Shown: positions 43,651 to 51,075 of the stretch, one piece after another
Layout: each line of letters opens with the position of its first letter
How positions within the stretch are numbered: the stretch's first letter is position 1
Source of the DNA: Streptomyces sp. NBC_00490
GTDB lineage: Bacteria; Actinomycetota; Actinomycetes; Streptomycetales; Streptomycetaceae
DNA: 64,000 nucleotides
Direction of reading: 5' to 3'
Assembly (NCBI RefSeq): GCF_036013645.1
Contig: NZ_CP107869.1
Span: 8,308,001 to 8,372,000, forward strand
Position numbers and translations under genes: made by a program
The notes under the pieces: generated by a model
What the model was told of the DNA's origin: nothing
Databases searched by the model: none
What the model saw: the letters and a program-made list of their open reading frames with translations, nothing else

Positions 43651-44514
43651 TCAATACGTCGCGCGGCGCTCCCGCAGGATCTTCTTGGTGCGCTCGGCCG
43701 ACGCGGCGCGCGCCGTCATGTGGTCCAGGACCTCCAGATGCGCGGAGACCTCCGCGCGCGAGTCCAGGTACAGGGCGCCGGTCAGATACTCGGTGAACGC
43801 CATGTCGGGCAGTTCCGGCTCGGCGAAACGGAACAGCGAGAAGGGCGCGTACGTCCCCGGGTGCGGACCCGCGGCGAACTCCGCGATCTGCAGGGTGACC
43901 CGGTCGCGCTCGGCGAACTCCAGGAGCCTGTCGAGCTGTTCCCGCATGATCTCGCCGCCCCGTCCGACCGGCCGGCACAGCACCGTCTCGTCCATGATCA
44001 CCCACAGGTGGGGCGGATCGGGCTTCTCCAGAAGCTGCTGCCGGGTCATCCGCAGGGACACGTGCCGCTCGATGGTGTCGGAGCCCTGCTGCGCGATCGT
44101 GCCCGCCTCCATGACGGCGCGGGCGTACGCCTCGGTCTGCAACAGGCCGGGCACGAAGTGCGGTTCGTAGGAGCGGATGATGCGGGCGGCACCCTCCAGG
44201 CTCACGTACAGGCTGAACCAGTCCGGCAGCACATCGTGGAACCGCTGCCACCAGCCCGGCTGGTTCGCCTCCTCGGCCAGCGCGACGAAGGCGTCCGTCT
44301 CCTCCTCCGCGACGCCGTACGTGGACAGCAGCAGCTGCACGTAGGGGATCTTCAGCGCGACCTCGGCCATCTCCATGCGCCGTACGGTCGCGGGAGCCAC
44401 ACGGAGGACTTTCGCGGCCTCCTCGCGCTTGAGCCCGGCCGCCTCCCGCAACTCCTGGAGCCGTCTGCCGAGCACCACCTGACCCACGGTGGGCGCAGGC
44501 CGCCGCTCACTCAC
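43651..44514 (-). CDS. XRE-family regulator with DUF5753 domain
   Basis: 287 aa from a GTG. Residues ~13-60 are a Cro/C1-type helix-turn-helix (GRRLQELREAAGLKREEAAKVLRVAPATVRRME). The C-terminal ~180 residues are DUF5753, with LEGAARIIRSYEPHFVPGLLQTEAYARAV. Such proteins pair with DUF397 or DUF574 genes in actinobacteria; here the DUF574 methyltransferase is downstream. A TGTGCCAC ... TGTGGCA inverted pair upstream (near 44557-44631) may be its operator; that is inference. Confidence 0.88.
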   Translation of the reverse strand: MSERRPAPTVGQVVLGRRLQELREAAGLKREEAAKVLRVAPATVRRMEMAEVALKIPYVQLLLSTYGVAEEETDAFVALAEEANQPGWWQRFHDVLPDWFSLYVSLEGAARIIRSYEPHFVPGLLQTEAYARAVMEAGTIAQQGSDTIERHVSLRMTRQQLLEKPDPPHLWVIMDETVLCRPVGRGGEIMREQLDRLLEFAERDRVTLQIAEFAAGPHPGTYAPFSLFRFAEPELPDMAFTEYLTGALYLDSRAEVSAHLEVLDHMTARAASAERTKKILRERRATY

Positions 44515-44663
44515 GCCACGCCTCCCCTACGCGCCGAAGTCTGCAGGGCAGTGTGCCACGTTCCGCTTCCGGTCTCACAGGGGCGGGGGTGAGGCGCTCA
44601 CCACGTGTGGCATTACTTCGGGGGTAATCGACCGGCCGGGCCCGGGGCGGGATCGTGGTGACA

Positions 44664-44701
44664 CCGGGTTCCGGGCCGGCGCACTCCGGTCCGGAACCCG
44701 G
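44664..44701. promoter_or_regulatory. 11-bp perfect inverted repeat in a divergent region
   Basis: CCGGGTTCCGG at 44664-44674 and CCGGAACCCGG at 44691-44701 with a 16-base spacer. It is 53 bases ahead of the start of the four-helix membrane gene, so a leader hairpin or operator is likely. Confidence 0.45.
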
Positions 44702-44753
44702 GTACCGCCCTTTCTCCCCGCCTCAACTTGACCCCGTCGGAGGGTGATTCGCC

Positions 44754-45179
44754 ATGTCCGCCACCCAGCTGTCCGCTCTTGTCCGCACCGGCGACCCGCA
44801 CACCGCGCTGCGGCGCTTCCTCGCCCTCGACGCGGTCGTCACCGGCGCGAACGCCCTCGCCTACCTGGCCCTCTCCGGGCCGCTGGGCGTCCTGTTCGGG
44901 GTCGACTCCACGCTGCTGCTCGCACTCGGGACGTTCCTCGCGGTGTACGCCGCGGCCGTCGGCCTGCTGGCCAACCGGGCCCGCCCGGCCGCGCTGCCGG
45001 TCCGGGCCGTCGTCGAGATCAACCTCGCCTGGACCGCGGTGAGTTGCGTCGCCCTGGTCCTGTGGCTCGCCCCTTCGACGGCGGGCGCCGTGTGGACCGT
45101 CGTGCAGGCCCTGACCGTCGCCGGGTTCGCCGTCCTCCAGTACATGGCCCTGAAGGCCCGTCAGGACATCAGCGACTGA
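44754..45179 (+). CDS. Four-helix integral membrane protein
   Basis: 141 aa with four hydrophobic helices: DAVVTGANALAYLALSGPL, TLLLALGTFLAVYAAAVGLL, INLAWTAVSCVALVLWLA and WTVVQALTVAGFAVLQYMAL. There is no signal peptide. The family is a common actinobacterial hypothetical; transport or sensing cannot be told apart. GAGGGTGA precedes the ATG. It ends with a 19-bp overlap with the convergent HTH gene. Confidence 0.75.
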   Translation: MSATQLSALVRTGDPHTALRRFLALDAVVTGANALAYLALSGPLGVLFGVDSTLLLALGTFLAVYAAAVGLLANRARPAALPVRAVVEINLAWTAVSCVALVLWLAPSTAGAVWTVVQALTVAGFAVLQYMALKARQDISD

Positions 45180-45958
45180 AGGTACTTGACCGTCGCCGGG
45201 TCGGCCGGGAGGAACGTCTCGATGGCCAGCTCGGCGACGGTCACGTCCATGGGGGTGTTGAAGGTGGAGATGGAGGAGATGAACGACAGCACCCGGCCCT
45301 CGTGCTCGATCAGCATCGGCAGCGCGAAGTACGGTGCGTCTTCCAGCGGTTCACCGGAACCGGCGTCCGGCACGGGATACGCCGCCACCTCCTCATACAG
45401 CTCCCGCAGCGGCTTTGAGCGGTGCAGCGCGATCTGCCGCTCCATCTGCGCGAGCAGATGCCCGCGCCACTCGCCGAGGTTGCGGATCCGGGGGGCCATG
45501 CCCTCGGGGTGCAGCGTCAGCCGCATCGCGTTCAGCGGGGGTTCGAGCAGCGACTCCGGGATGCCGTCGAGCAGCATGAGGATGCCCCGGTTGGCCGCGA
45601 GCACGTTGTACATCGCGTCCAGCACCAGTGCCGGATACGGCTCGTAGCCCTGGATCAGCCGCTCCATGCCCGCCCGCACGGAGTCCAGCGCCGGGTCGTC
45701 CAGCGGGGTCTGCGAGTAGTGCGGGGCGTAACCCGCCGCCAGCAGCAGCGCGTTGCGCTCCCGTACGGGGACGTCCAGATGCTCGGCCAGCCGCAGCACC
45801 ATCTCCTCGCTCGGCCGGGAGCGGCCCGTCTCGATGAAGCTGATGTGCCGGGCGGAGGAGTCGGCCCGCAGCGCCAGTTCCAGCTGACTGACCCGGCGCT
45901 GTTCGCGCCAGGCCCGCAGCAGGGGGCCGACGCCCTTGTCGGCGGCAGTGGTGGTCAT
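45161..45958 (-). CDS. HTH regulator with MmyB-like ligand-binding domain
   Basis: 265 aa from the ATG at 45958; the upstream extension looks non-coding. An XRE helix-turn-helix occupies ~5-65 (VGPLLRAWREQRRVSQLELALRADSSARHISFIETGRSRPS), followed by an MmyB-like domain (PYPALVLDAMYNVLAANRGILMLL). The MmyB-like pocket in related proteins binds fatty acids or other small ligands. It is divergent from the pterin dehydratase gene, which could be its target; no operator is clearly visible. Confidence 0.86.
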   Translation of the reverse strand: MTTTAADKGVGPLLRAWREQRRVSQLELALRADSSARHISFIETGRSRPSEEMVLRLAEHLDVPVRERNALLLAAGYAPHYSQTPLDDPALDSVRAGMERLIQGYEPYPALVLDAMYNVLAANRGILMLLDGIPESLLEPPLNAMRLTLHPEGMAPRIRNLGEWRGHLLAQMERQIALHRSKPLRELYEEVAAYPVPDAGSGEPLEDAPYFALPMLIEHEGRVLSFISSISTFNTPMDVTVAELAIETFLPADPATVKYLQSLMS

Positions 45959-46076
45959 ACGAGGACCGTAGACGACGAAGGGGCACACCGGGCAAGAGAA
46001 CCCGGCTGACCAGGGCTTCGGCGGGCTCCGTGTGGCACGCTGAAGGAGAACCCGCAGTCCAGGAAGGAGCAGCGTC

Positions 46077-46382
46077 ATGCCCCTCGAACCGCTGTCGCAG
46101 AAGGACGTCGAAGATCGGCTCGCGGAACTGCCGGGCTGGTCGCTCGACGGTGACCGCCTCGCCCGTTCCTACCGTCTGTCCTCGCACTTCGCGGCCACGG
46201 CGATGGTCGTCCACATCGCCCGGGTCCAGGAGGAGCTCGACCACCACTCCGATCTCACGCTCGGCTACAACACGGTGTCCCTGACCGTGAACACGCACAG
46301 CGTGGGCGGCGCGGTGACCGAGAAGGACTTCGAACTCGCGCACAGGGTGGAGGCGCTCGCCCCCGGCCACGGAGCCCGGTGA
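46077..46382 (+). CDS. 4a-hydroxytetrahydrobiopterin dehydratase (PCD/DCoH)
   Basis: 101 aa, the normal PCD length. It has the signature EELDHHSDLTLGYNTVSLTVNTHSVGG with the three catalytic histidines expected for the family. It would recycle the 4a-carbinolamine of tetrahydropterins after aromatic hydroxylation, or act in another pterin role. AGGAAGGAG gives a very strong ribosome site. A methyltransferase starts 1-2 bases later on the same strand. Confidence 0.9.
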   Translation: MPLEPLSQKDVEDRLAELPGWSLDGDRLARSYRLSSHFAATAMVVHIARVQEELDHHSDLTLGYNTVSLTVNTHSVGGAVTEKDFELAHRVEALAPGHGAR

Positions 46383-46383
46383 G

Positions 46384-47127
46384 GTGCTGGACTACGACAA
46401 GGAGGCCGACGCCTACGACATCACCCGCGGCGGCGAACCTCGCGCCGCCGCGGCCGCCGACGCCGTCCTGGGCCTGGTCCCCGAGGGCGCCCGCCGCCTG
46501 CTGGACGTGGCCTGCGGCACCGGGATCGTCACCCGGCGGCTCGCGAGCGCACGGCCCGCGCTGCGGGTGGCGGGCGCCGATCTGACGTACGGCATGGCAC
46601 GGATGGCCGCGGCCCGCCTGCCGGGGTCGGTCGTCCTCGCGGACGGCCGCCGACTGCCCTTCCCCGACGGGGCGTTCGACGCGGTGACCAGTGTGTGGCT
46701 GCTGCATCTCGTCGACGACGCGGAGGACGTGCGCAGCGTCGTCGCGGAGTGCGCCCGGGTGCTGCGGCCCGGCGGGGTGTACGTCACCACCGTCGACAAG
46801 GCGGCCGCGCACGACGTGGGCAGCGACATCGACGCCGTCCTCGCCCCGCGCCCCCGCCGGCCCGCCCCGGACGCCGAGCCCCGCGTCGAGGGGTACGCCG
46901 CCGCGCAGGGCCTGGTGGACGCCGGGCGGGCCCGGTTTCCGGGCCGGGGGCAGGGCCGCAGCCCTCGCCGTACGGCGGCCGACCTGCGGCGCGGCTGGTT
47001 CACCCTGCTGCCGCCGGGCGACCCGCGCACCGACGCGTTCGCCGCCCGCCTGGAAGCCCTGCCGGACCAGGACCGGCCGCGCCCCGACCCGGTGTTCGCG
47101 CTGCGGGCCTTCAGGAAGCCCGGGTGA
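46384..47127 (+). CDS. Class I SAM-dependent methyltransferase
   Basis: 247 aa from the GTG at 46384, two bases after the pterin dehydratase stop. SAM motif I is LLDVACGTGIVTRRL (about 38-52); motif II and others read GADLTYGMARMA and FPDGAFDAVTSVWLLHLVDD. The C-terminal ~70 residues are Arg- and Pro-rich. It probably methylates a small molecule. Coupling to a pterin dehydratase is unusual and may mean a shared pathway. It ends with a 17-bp overlap with the convergent gene. Confidence 0.85.
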   Translation: MLDYDKEADAYDITRGGEPRAAAAADAVLGLVPEGARRLLDVACGTGIVTRRLASARPALRVAGADLTYGMARMAAARLPGSVVLADGRRLPFPDGAFDAVTSVWLLHLVDDAEDVRSVVAECARVLRPGGVYVTTVDKAAAHDVGSDIDAVLAPRPRRPAPDAEPRVEGYAAAQGLVDAGRARFPGRGQGRSPRRTAADLRRGWFTLLPPGDPRTDAFAARLEALPDQDRPRPDPVFALRAFRKPG

Positions 47128-47572
47128 ACTCCATGACCCAGTTGGTCAGCCAGGTGTCCCCGCCGTCGAGCGAGAAGGCCTGCTCCCAGCGGGCCCCGGT
47201 GGCAGAGACATCGGACCAGACGAACCGCACCCGCACGTCCTTCCCGTCGTGCGTGTCGTCGCCGTAGAACTCGCCGCGGTCGCCGTCGAACCGGCCGAAG
47301 ACCGGCGGGAAGAGAGTGCCGCTGCGACTGGAGGCCCAGTTCAGCGACCACAGCTCGCTCTCCCGGTCGAACAGCCGCAGGGTCGCGCCCTTCGCGGCGA
47401 GATGCGGCATGTCGATCTCGTCGACGTTGGCGGCGCCGTCGAACAGCGGCCAGCAGCGGCTGGTAGCCCGGAACTCCTCCCAGGCGCTGTCCGGGTCGAG
47501 GAAGTCGGTGCGGCGGCGGTTGCGGACCTGCCACTCGCCGTGGAGGAAGTCGAAGTCGTGCGGGCTGCTCAT
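47111..47572 (-). CDS. Uncharacterised protein, lipocalin/DUF1579-like
   Basis: 153 aa from the ATG at 47572. It starts DFDFLHGEWQVRNRRR and continues with short beta strands rich in Trp and Phe (LWSLNWASS, GDTWLTNWVMEF), typical of DUF1579-like or other lipocalin-fold proteins. No signal peptide. It is coupled to the upstream gene by an ATGA overlap and is regulated with it by the divergent WYL factor, if the operator is read rightly. Confidence 0.62.
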   Translation of the reverse strand: MSSPHDFDFLHGEWQVRNRRRTDFLDPDSAWEEFRATSRCWPLFDGAANVDEIDMPHLAAKGATLRLFDRESELWSLNWASSRSGTLFPPVFGRFDGDRGEFYGDDTHDGKDVRVRFVWSDVSATGARWEQAFSLDGGDTWLTNWVMEFTRAS

Positions 47573-48048
47573 GCGCGGTCCCCCGTGGTTCCCTCGGGCA
47601 GGGAGTCGGTCAAGTAGGCGGCCAGGTCCGGGACTTCGGGGGCCAGCAGATGCCGCACCCACGCGTCCCGTTCGTGCAGGATCGGCGGGAGCTCCCAGAC
47701 ACAGCCGATCCACGGCAGGTCGGGTCTGATGAAGTGGGTGGGGTCGCGGTCGGGGCAGCCGAGCACGGGCTGGCCCGCGGAGGCGCCGCGGAAGTGCAGG
47801 ACGTTGTCCCACACCCAGCTGTAGGCGTTGAGGTAGGCGCCGTCGTCGCCGCCCCGGTGCAGGACGACGAAGGTCGCGGGCGGGGTGCCGTCCGGCTCCG
47901 GCAGCAGCTCCGGGAGGATCTCGTACGCCGCCTTCTCCACGTCGGGCGCGATGCCCGCCGGGTCGGCGGTGACGTGGTAGCGCTTGATGTGCCGGCCGCC
48001 CACCTCGATGGGTGGGGGGACGGTGAGGAGTTTCTCGGTGAAGCTCAT
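47569..48048 (-). CDS. Uncharacterised protein divergent from a WYL regulator
   Basis: 159 aa. It is globular, without membrane segments: IEVGGRHIKRYHVTAD near residue 15, LPELLPEPDGTPPATFVVLHRGGDDGAYLNAYSW in the middle, and HERDAWVRHLLAPEVPDLAAYLTDSLP at the end. I do not recognise the family. Its stop overlaps the ATG of the next gene, so they are a coupled pair. The start is 19 bases from a perfect inverted repeat that is likely the operator. Confidence 0.65.
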   Translation of the reverse strand: MSFTEKLLTVPPPIEVGGRHIKRYHVTADPAGIAPDVEKAAYEILPELLPEPDGTPPATFVVLHRGGDDGAYLNAYSWVWDNVLHFRGASAGQPVLGCPDRDPTHFIRPDLPWIGCVWELPPILHERDAWVRHLLAPEVPDLAAYLTDSLPEGTTGDRA

Positions 48049-48066
48049 GCCGGGACGTTAGGACCG

Positions 48067-48093
48067 CTTCACTGACATCCTCTGTCAGTGAAG
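48067..48093. promoter_or_regulatory. Operator: perfect 11-bp inverted repeat
   Basis: CTTCACTGACA, 5 bases TCCTC, TGTCAGTGAAG. The perfect dyad sits in the 62-bp gap between the WYL regulator and the two-gene unit it faces, so it very probably serves both promoters as the binding site of the WYL protein. Confidence 0.7.
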
Positions 48094-48110
48094 TCTGGGA
48101 TTCTGTGGTG

Positions 48111-49061
48111 GTGAGGTCCAGTCGGCTCGTCTCGATCCTGCTCCTGCTCCAGACCCGGGGGCGGATGACCGCCGCCCAGCTCGCGCAGGAGCTGGAGGTG
48201 TCGGTGCGCACGGTCTACCGGGACGTGGAGGCGCTGAGCGCGGCCGGGGTCCCGCTGTACGCCGACGCGGGGCATGCCGGCGGCTACCGGTTGCTCGACG
48301 GCTACCGCACCCGTCTGACCGGGCTCACCGCCGACGAGGCCGAGGCGCTGTTCCTCGCGGGTGTGCCCGGTCCGGCCGCCGAGCTCGGTCTGGGCTCGGT
48401 GCTGGCGGCGGCGCAGCTGAAGGTGCGGGCGGCGCTGCCGGTGGAGCTGCGGGCGCACGCCGACCGGATCAGCGGGCGCTTCCATCTGGACGCACCCGGC
48501 TGGTACGCGGAGGCGGAGGAGACGCCGTATCTGCCGGCGGTCGCCGACGCGGTGTGGAACAACCGTGTACTGAATATCGTATACCGTCGGTGGCGTGCGC
48601 CGACCGATGTGGAGCGCCGGCTGGAGCCGTACGGGCTGGTGCTGAAGGCGGGGCGCTGGTACGTCGTCGCCGGTCCGGGGCCGCGCACCTTCCGGGTCGA
48701 CCAGATCCTTCAACTCACTGTGGCCGAGGGAGAGTTCACGCGCCCCGGCGACTTCGACCTGGCCGCGTACTGGGCGGCCTACCAGCGGGACTTCCACGAG
48801 CGGCTGTACCGGGGCGAGGCGGTGGTGCGGCTGGCGCCGGGCGTGACGCTCGCCAGGGCGGCCGACGTCCGTACCGACGAGGACGGGGGGACCGTGGCCA
48901 CGGTCCCCATCGAGTCCGTCGACCACGCCCTCGGGGAGTTCCTGCGCATGGGCACGGACATCGAGGTGCTCCAGCCGCCCGAGCTGCGTGAGCGGCTCGC
49001 CCGCACGGCGGCGGAACTGGCCGAAATGTACGGCAACCCCAGCGCGCGCGGCGGCCACTGA
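48111..49061 (+). CDS. YafY-type regulator with WYL domain
   Basis: 316 aa from the GTG at 48111, chosen because the family starts near RSSRLVSILLLL; GTGs at 48105 and 48108 are alternatives. An N-terminal winged helix-turn-helix (MTAAQLAQELEVSVRTVYRDVEAL) is followed by a WYL domain (LEPYGLVLKAGRWYVVAG) and a C-terminal WCX part. WYL domains sense nucleotides or other small ligands. It faces two uncharacterised genes across a perfect dyad, suggesting divergent self-regulation. Confidence 0.88.
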   Translation: MRSSRLVSILLLLQTRGRMTAAQLAQELEVSVRTVYRDVEALSAAGVPLYADAGHAGGYRLLDGYRTRLTGLTADEAEALFLAGVPGPAAELGLGSVLAAAQLKVRAALPVELRAHADRISGRFHLDAPGWYAEAEETPYLPAVADAVWNNRVLNIVYRRWRAPTDVERRLEPYGLVLKAGRWYVVAGPGPRTFRVDQILQLTVAEGEFTRPGDFDLAAYWAAYQRDFHERLYRGEAVVRLAPGVTLARAADVRTDEDGGTVATVPIESVDHALGEFLRMGTDIEVLQPPELRERLARTAAELAEMYGNPSARGGH

Positions 49062-49118
49062 GGAACGGAACCCGCACGTCCTCACGGACTCCGTCCGTCC
49101 TCCCAGGAGGTACGTCTC

Positions 49119-51002
49119 GTGCAGCACCCGCACCCGCAGCCGCCCCCGCGCCGCAGACGAAGGGCCGTTCTGTCCGCGCTGACCGCCGCCACGGCGCTCG
49201 TCGCCGCCGGTCTCACCCAGCTCGCCACCGGCACGGCCGAGGCCGCGACCGCCCGGCAGGTGGAGGCACTCGACCGCGGCGTCGTCAGCGTCCACACCGA
49301 CGCCGGCAACCTGGTCAGCTGGCGCTGGCTCGGCACCGACCCGAACGACGTGTCGTTCAACGTCTACCGGGCCGGCACGAAGGTCAACTCCACGCCCATT
49401 ACGGGCTCCACCAACTACTTCCACTCCGGCGCCCCCTCCCAGGCCGACTACACGGTGCGCGCGATCGTCGGCGGTGTGGAGCAGGCCGACTCGGTGCACG
49501 CGATCCAGTTCCGCACCGGCTACAAGGACGTACCGATCAGCCCGCCCGCGGGCGGCACCACCCCCGACGGAGTCGCCTACACCTACGAGGCCAACGACGC
49601 CTCCGTCGCCGATCTCGACGGTGACGGGGCGCTGGACTTCGTGCTCAAGTGGCAGCCCACCAACGCCAAGGACAACTCCCAGTCCGGCTACACCGGCAAC
49701 ACGATCCTCGACGGCGTCAAGCTCGACGGCACCCGGCTGTGGCGCATCGACCTGGGCCGCAACATCCGTTCCGGCGCGCACTACACACAGTTCCAGGTGT
49801 ACGACTACGACGGCGACCGCAAGGCCGAGGTCGCCGTGAAGACCGCGGACGGAACGGTCGACGGGACGGGCGCGGTGATCGGCAGCTCGTCGGCGGACTA
49901 CCGCAACTCCAGCGGGTACGTCCTGTCCGGACCCGAGTACCTGACCATGTTCAACGGCCAGACCGGCAAGGCGATGCAGAGCGTCGACTACGTGCCGGCC
50001 CGCGGCACGGTGAGCTCCTGGGGAGACGCGTACGGCAACCGCGTCGACCGCTTCCTGGCGGGCACGGCGTATCTGGACGGCGCCCGGCCCTCGCTGATCA
50101 TGGCGCGGGGCTACTACACCCGTTCGGTGCTCGCGGCCTGGGACTGGCGCAACGGAACCTTCACCCGCCGCTGGACCTTCGACACCAGTTCCTCCACCAA
50201 CTCCGGCAAGGGGTACGACGGTCAGGGCTCGCACAGCCTGTCCGTCGGGGACGTCGACAACGACGGCAAGGACGAGATCGTGTACGGCGCGATGGCCGTC
50301 GACGACAACGGCAACGGCCTGTGGACGACGAAGACGGGCCACGGCGACGCGCAGCATCTGGGCGACCTGGACCCGTCTACGTCCGGCCTGGAGTACTTCA
50401 AAGTCTCGGAGTCGTCCTCCCAGCCCGCCGAGCTCTACATCAACCCCGCGACCGGAGCGGTCCGTTGGAAGCTGGCCGCCTGCTGCGACAACGGCCGTGG
50501 CGTCGCGGGTGACATCTACGCCGGCAACGACGGCGCCGAGGTCTGGTCCGCCTCCGACTCGAACATCCGCGACGAGGGCGGCGCGACGAAGGGCCGCGAA
50601 CCGTCGTCGGTCAACTTCCTCTCCTGGTGGGACGGCGACACCACCCGCGAACTCCTCGACGGCACCCACATCGACAAGTACGGCACCTCCTCCGACACCC
50701 GCCTGCTGACCGGCGCGAGCGTCCACTCCAACAACAGCACCAAGGCCACCCCGTCCCTGTCCGGCGACCTCTTCGGCGACTGGCGCGAGGAGGTCGTCTG
50801 GCCGACCTCCGACAACACGGCCCTGCGGATCTACTCCACGCCGTACGAGACCACCACGAAGATCACGACCCTGCTGCACGACACCATGTACCGCACCGGC
50901 CTGGCCTGGCAGAACACCGCCTACAACCAGCCCCCGCACCCGAGCTTCTTCGTCGGCAACGGCATGCCCACCGCGCCGCGGCCGACGGTCTACACCCCCT
51001 GA
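49119..51002 (+). CDS. Secreted rhamnogalacturonan lyase (PL11)
   Basis: 627 aa from a GTG with CAGGAGG upstream. A twin-Arg/basic start (PPPRRRRRAVLSALTAATALVAAGL) leads a signal peptide; the Arg-rich start is compatible with Tat or Sec export. The chain then reads as an eight-bladed PL11 propeller with calcium-binding DxDGDGxxD-type motifs (VADLDGDGALDFV, VGDVDNDGKDEIV, YDYDGDRKAEV). It cleaves the rhamnogalacturonan-I backbone of pectin by beta-elimination. There is no CBM. It is the first gene of the plant-wall island, and it ends by a bidirectional hairpin. Confidence 0.9.
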   Translation: MQHPHPQPPPRRRRRAVLSALTAATALVAAGLTQLATGTAEAATARQVEALDRGVVSVHTDAGNLVSWRWLGTDPNDVSFNVYRAGTKVNSTPITGSTNYFHSGAPSQADYTVRAIVGGVEQADSVHAIQFRTGYKDVPISPPAGGTTPDGVAYTYEANDASVADLDGDGALDFVLKWQPTNAKDNSQSGYTGNTILDGVKLDGTRLWRIDLGRNIRSGAHYTQFQVYDYDGDRKAEVAVKTADGTVDGTGAVIGSSSADYRNSSGYVLSGPEYLTMFNGQTGKAMQSVDYVPARGTVSSWGDAYGNRVDRFLAGTAYLDGARPSLIMARGYYTRSVLAAWDWRNGTFTRRWTFDTSSSTNSGKGYDGQGSHSLSVGDVDNDGKDEIVYGAMAVDDNGNGLWTTKTGHGDAQHLGDLDPSTSGLEYFKVSESSSQPAELYINPATGAVRWKLAACCDNGRGVAGDIYAGNDGAEVWSASDSNIRDEGGATKGREPSSVNFLSWWDGDTTRELLDGTHIDKYGTSSDTRLLTGASVHSNNSTKATPSLSGDLFGDWREEVVWPTSDNTALRIYSTPYETTTKITTLLHDTMYRTGLAWQNTAYNQPPHPSFFVGNGMPTAPRPTVYTP

Positions 51003-51017
51003 CCTGACCTGACCTGA
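50998..51017 (+). repeat. CCTGA tandem repeat over a stop codon
   Basis: Four copies of CCTGA; the first TGA is the stop of the PL11 gene. The 5-bp period puts TGA in all three forward frames within 18 bases. Confidence 0.7.
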
Positions 51018-51029
51018 CCGACACACAAA

Positions 51030-51059
51030 GAGGCCCCGTCCGGGAGCGGACGGGGCCTC
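51030..51059. terminator. Bidirectional terminator between PL11 and GH74 genes
   Basis: A perfect 12-bp stem GAGGCCCCGTCC / GGACGGGGCCTC with a 6-base loop, 27 bases after the PL11 stop and 17 bases before the GH74 stop on the other strand. Confidence 0.78.
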
Positions 51060-51075
51060 CTCGTGCGCGGTCCGC

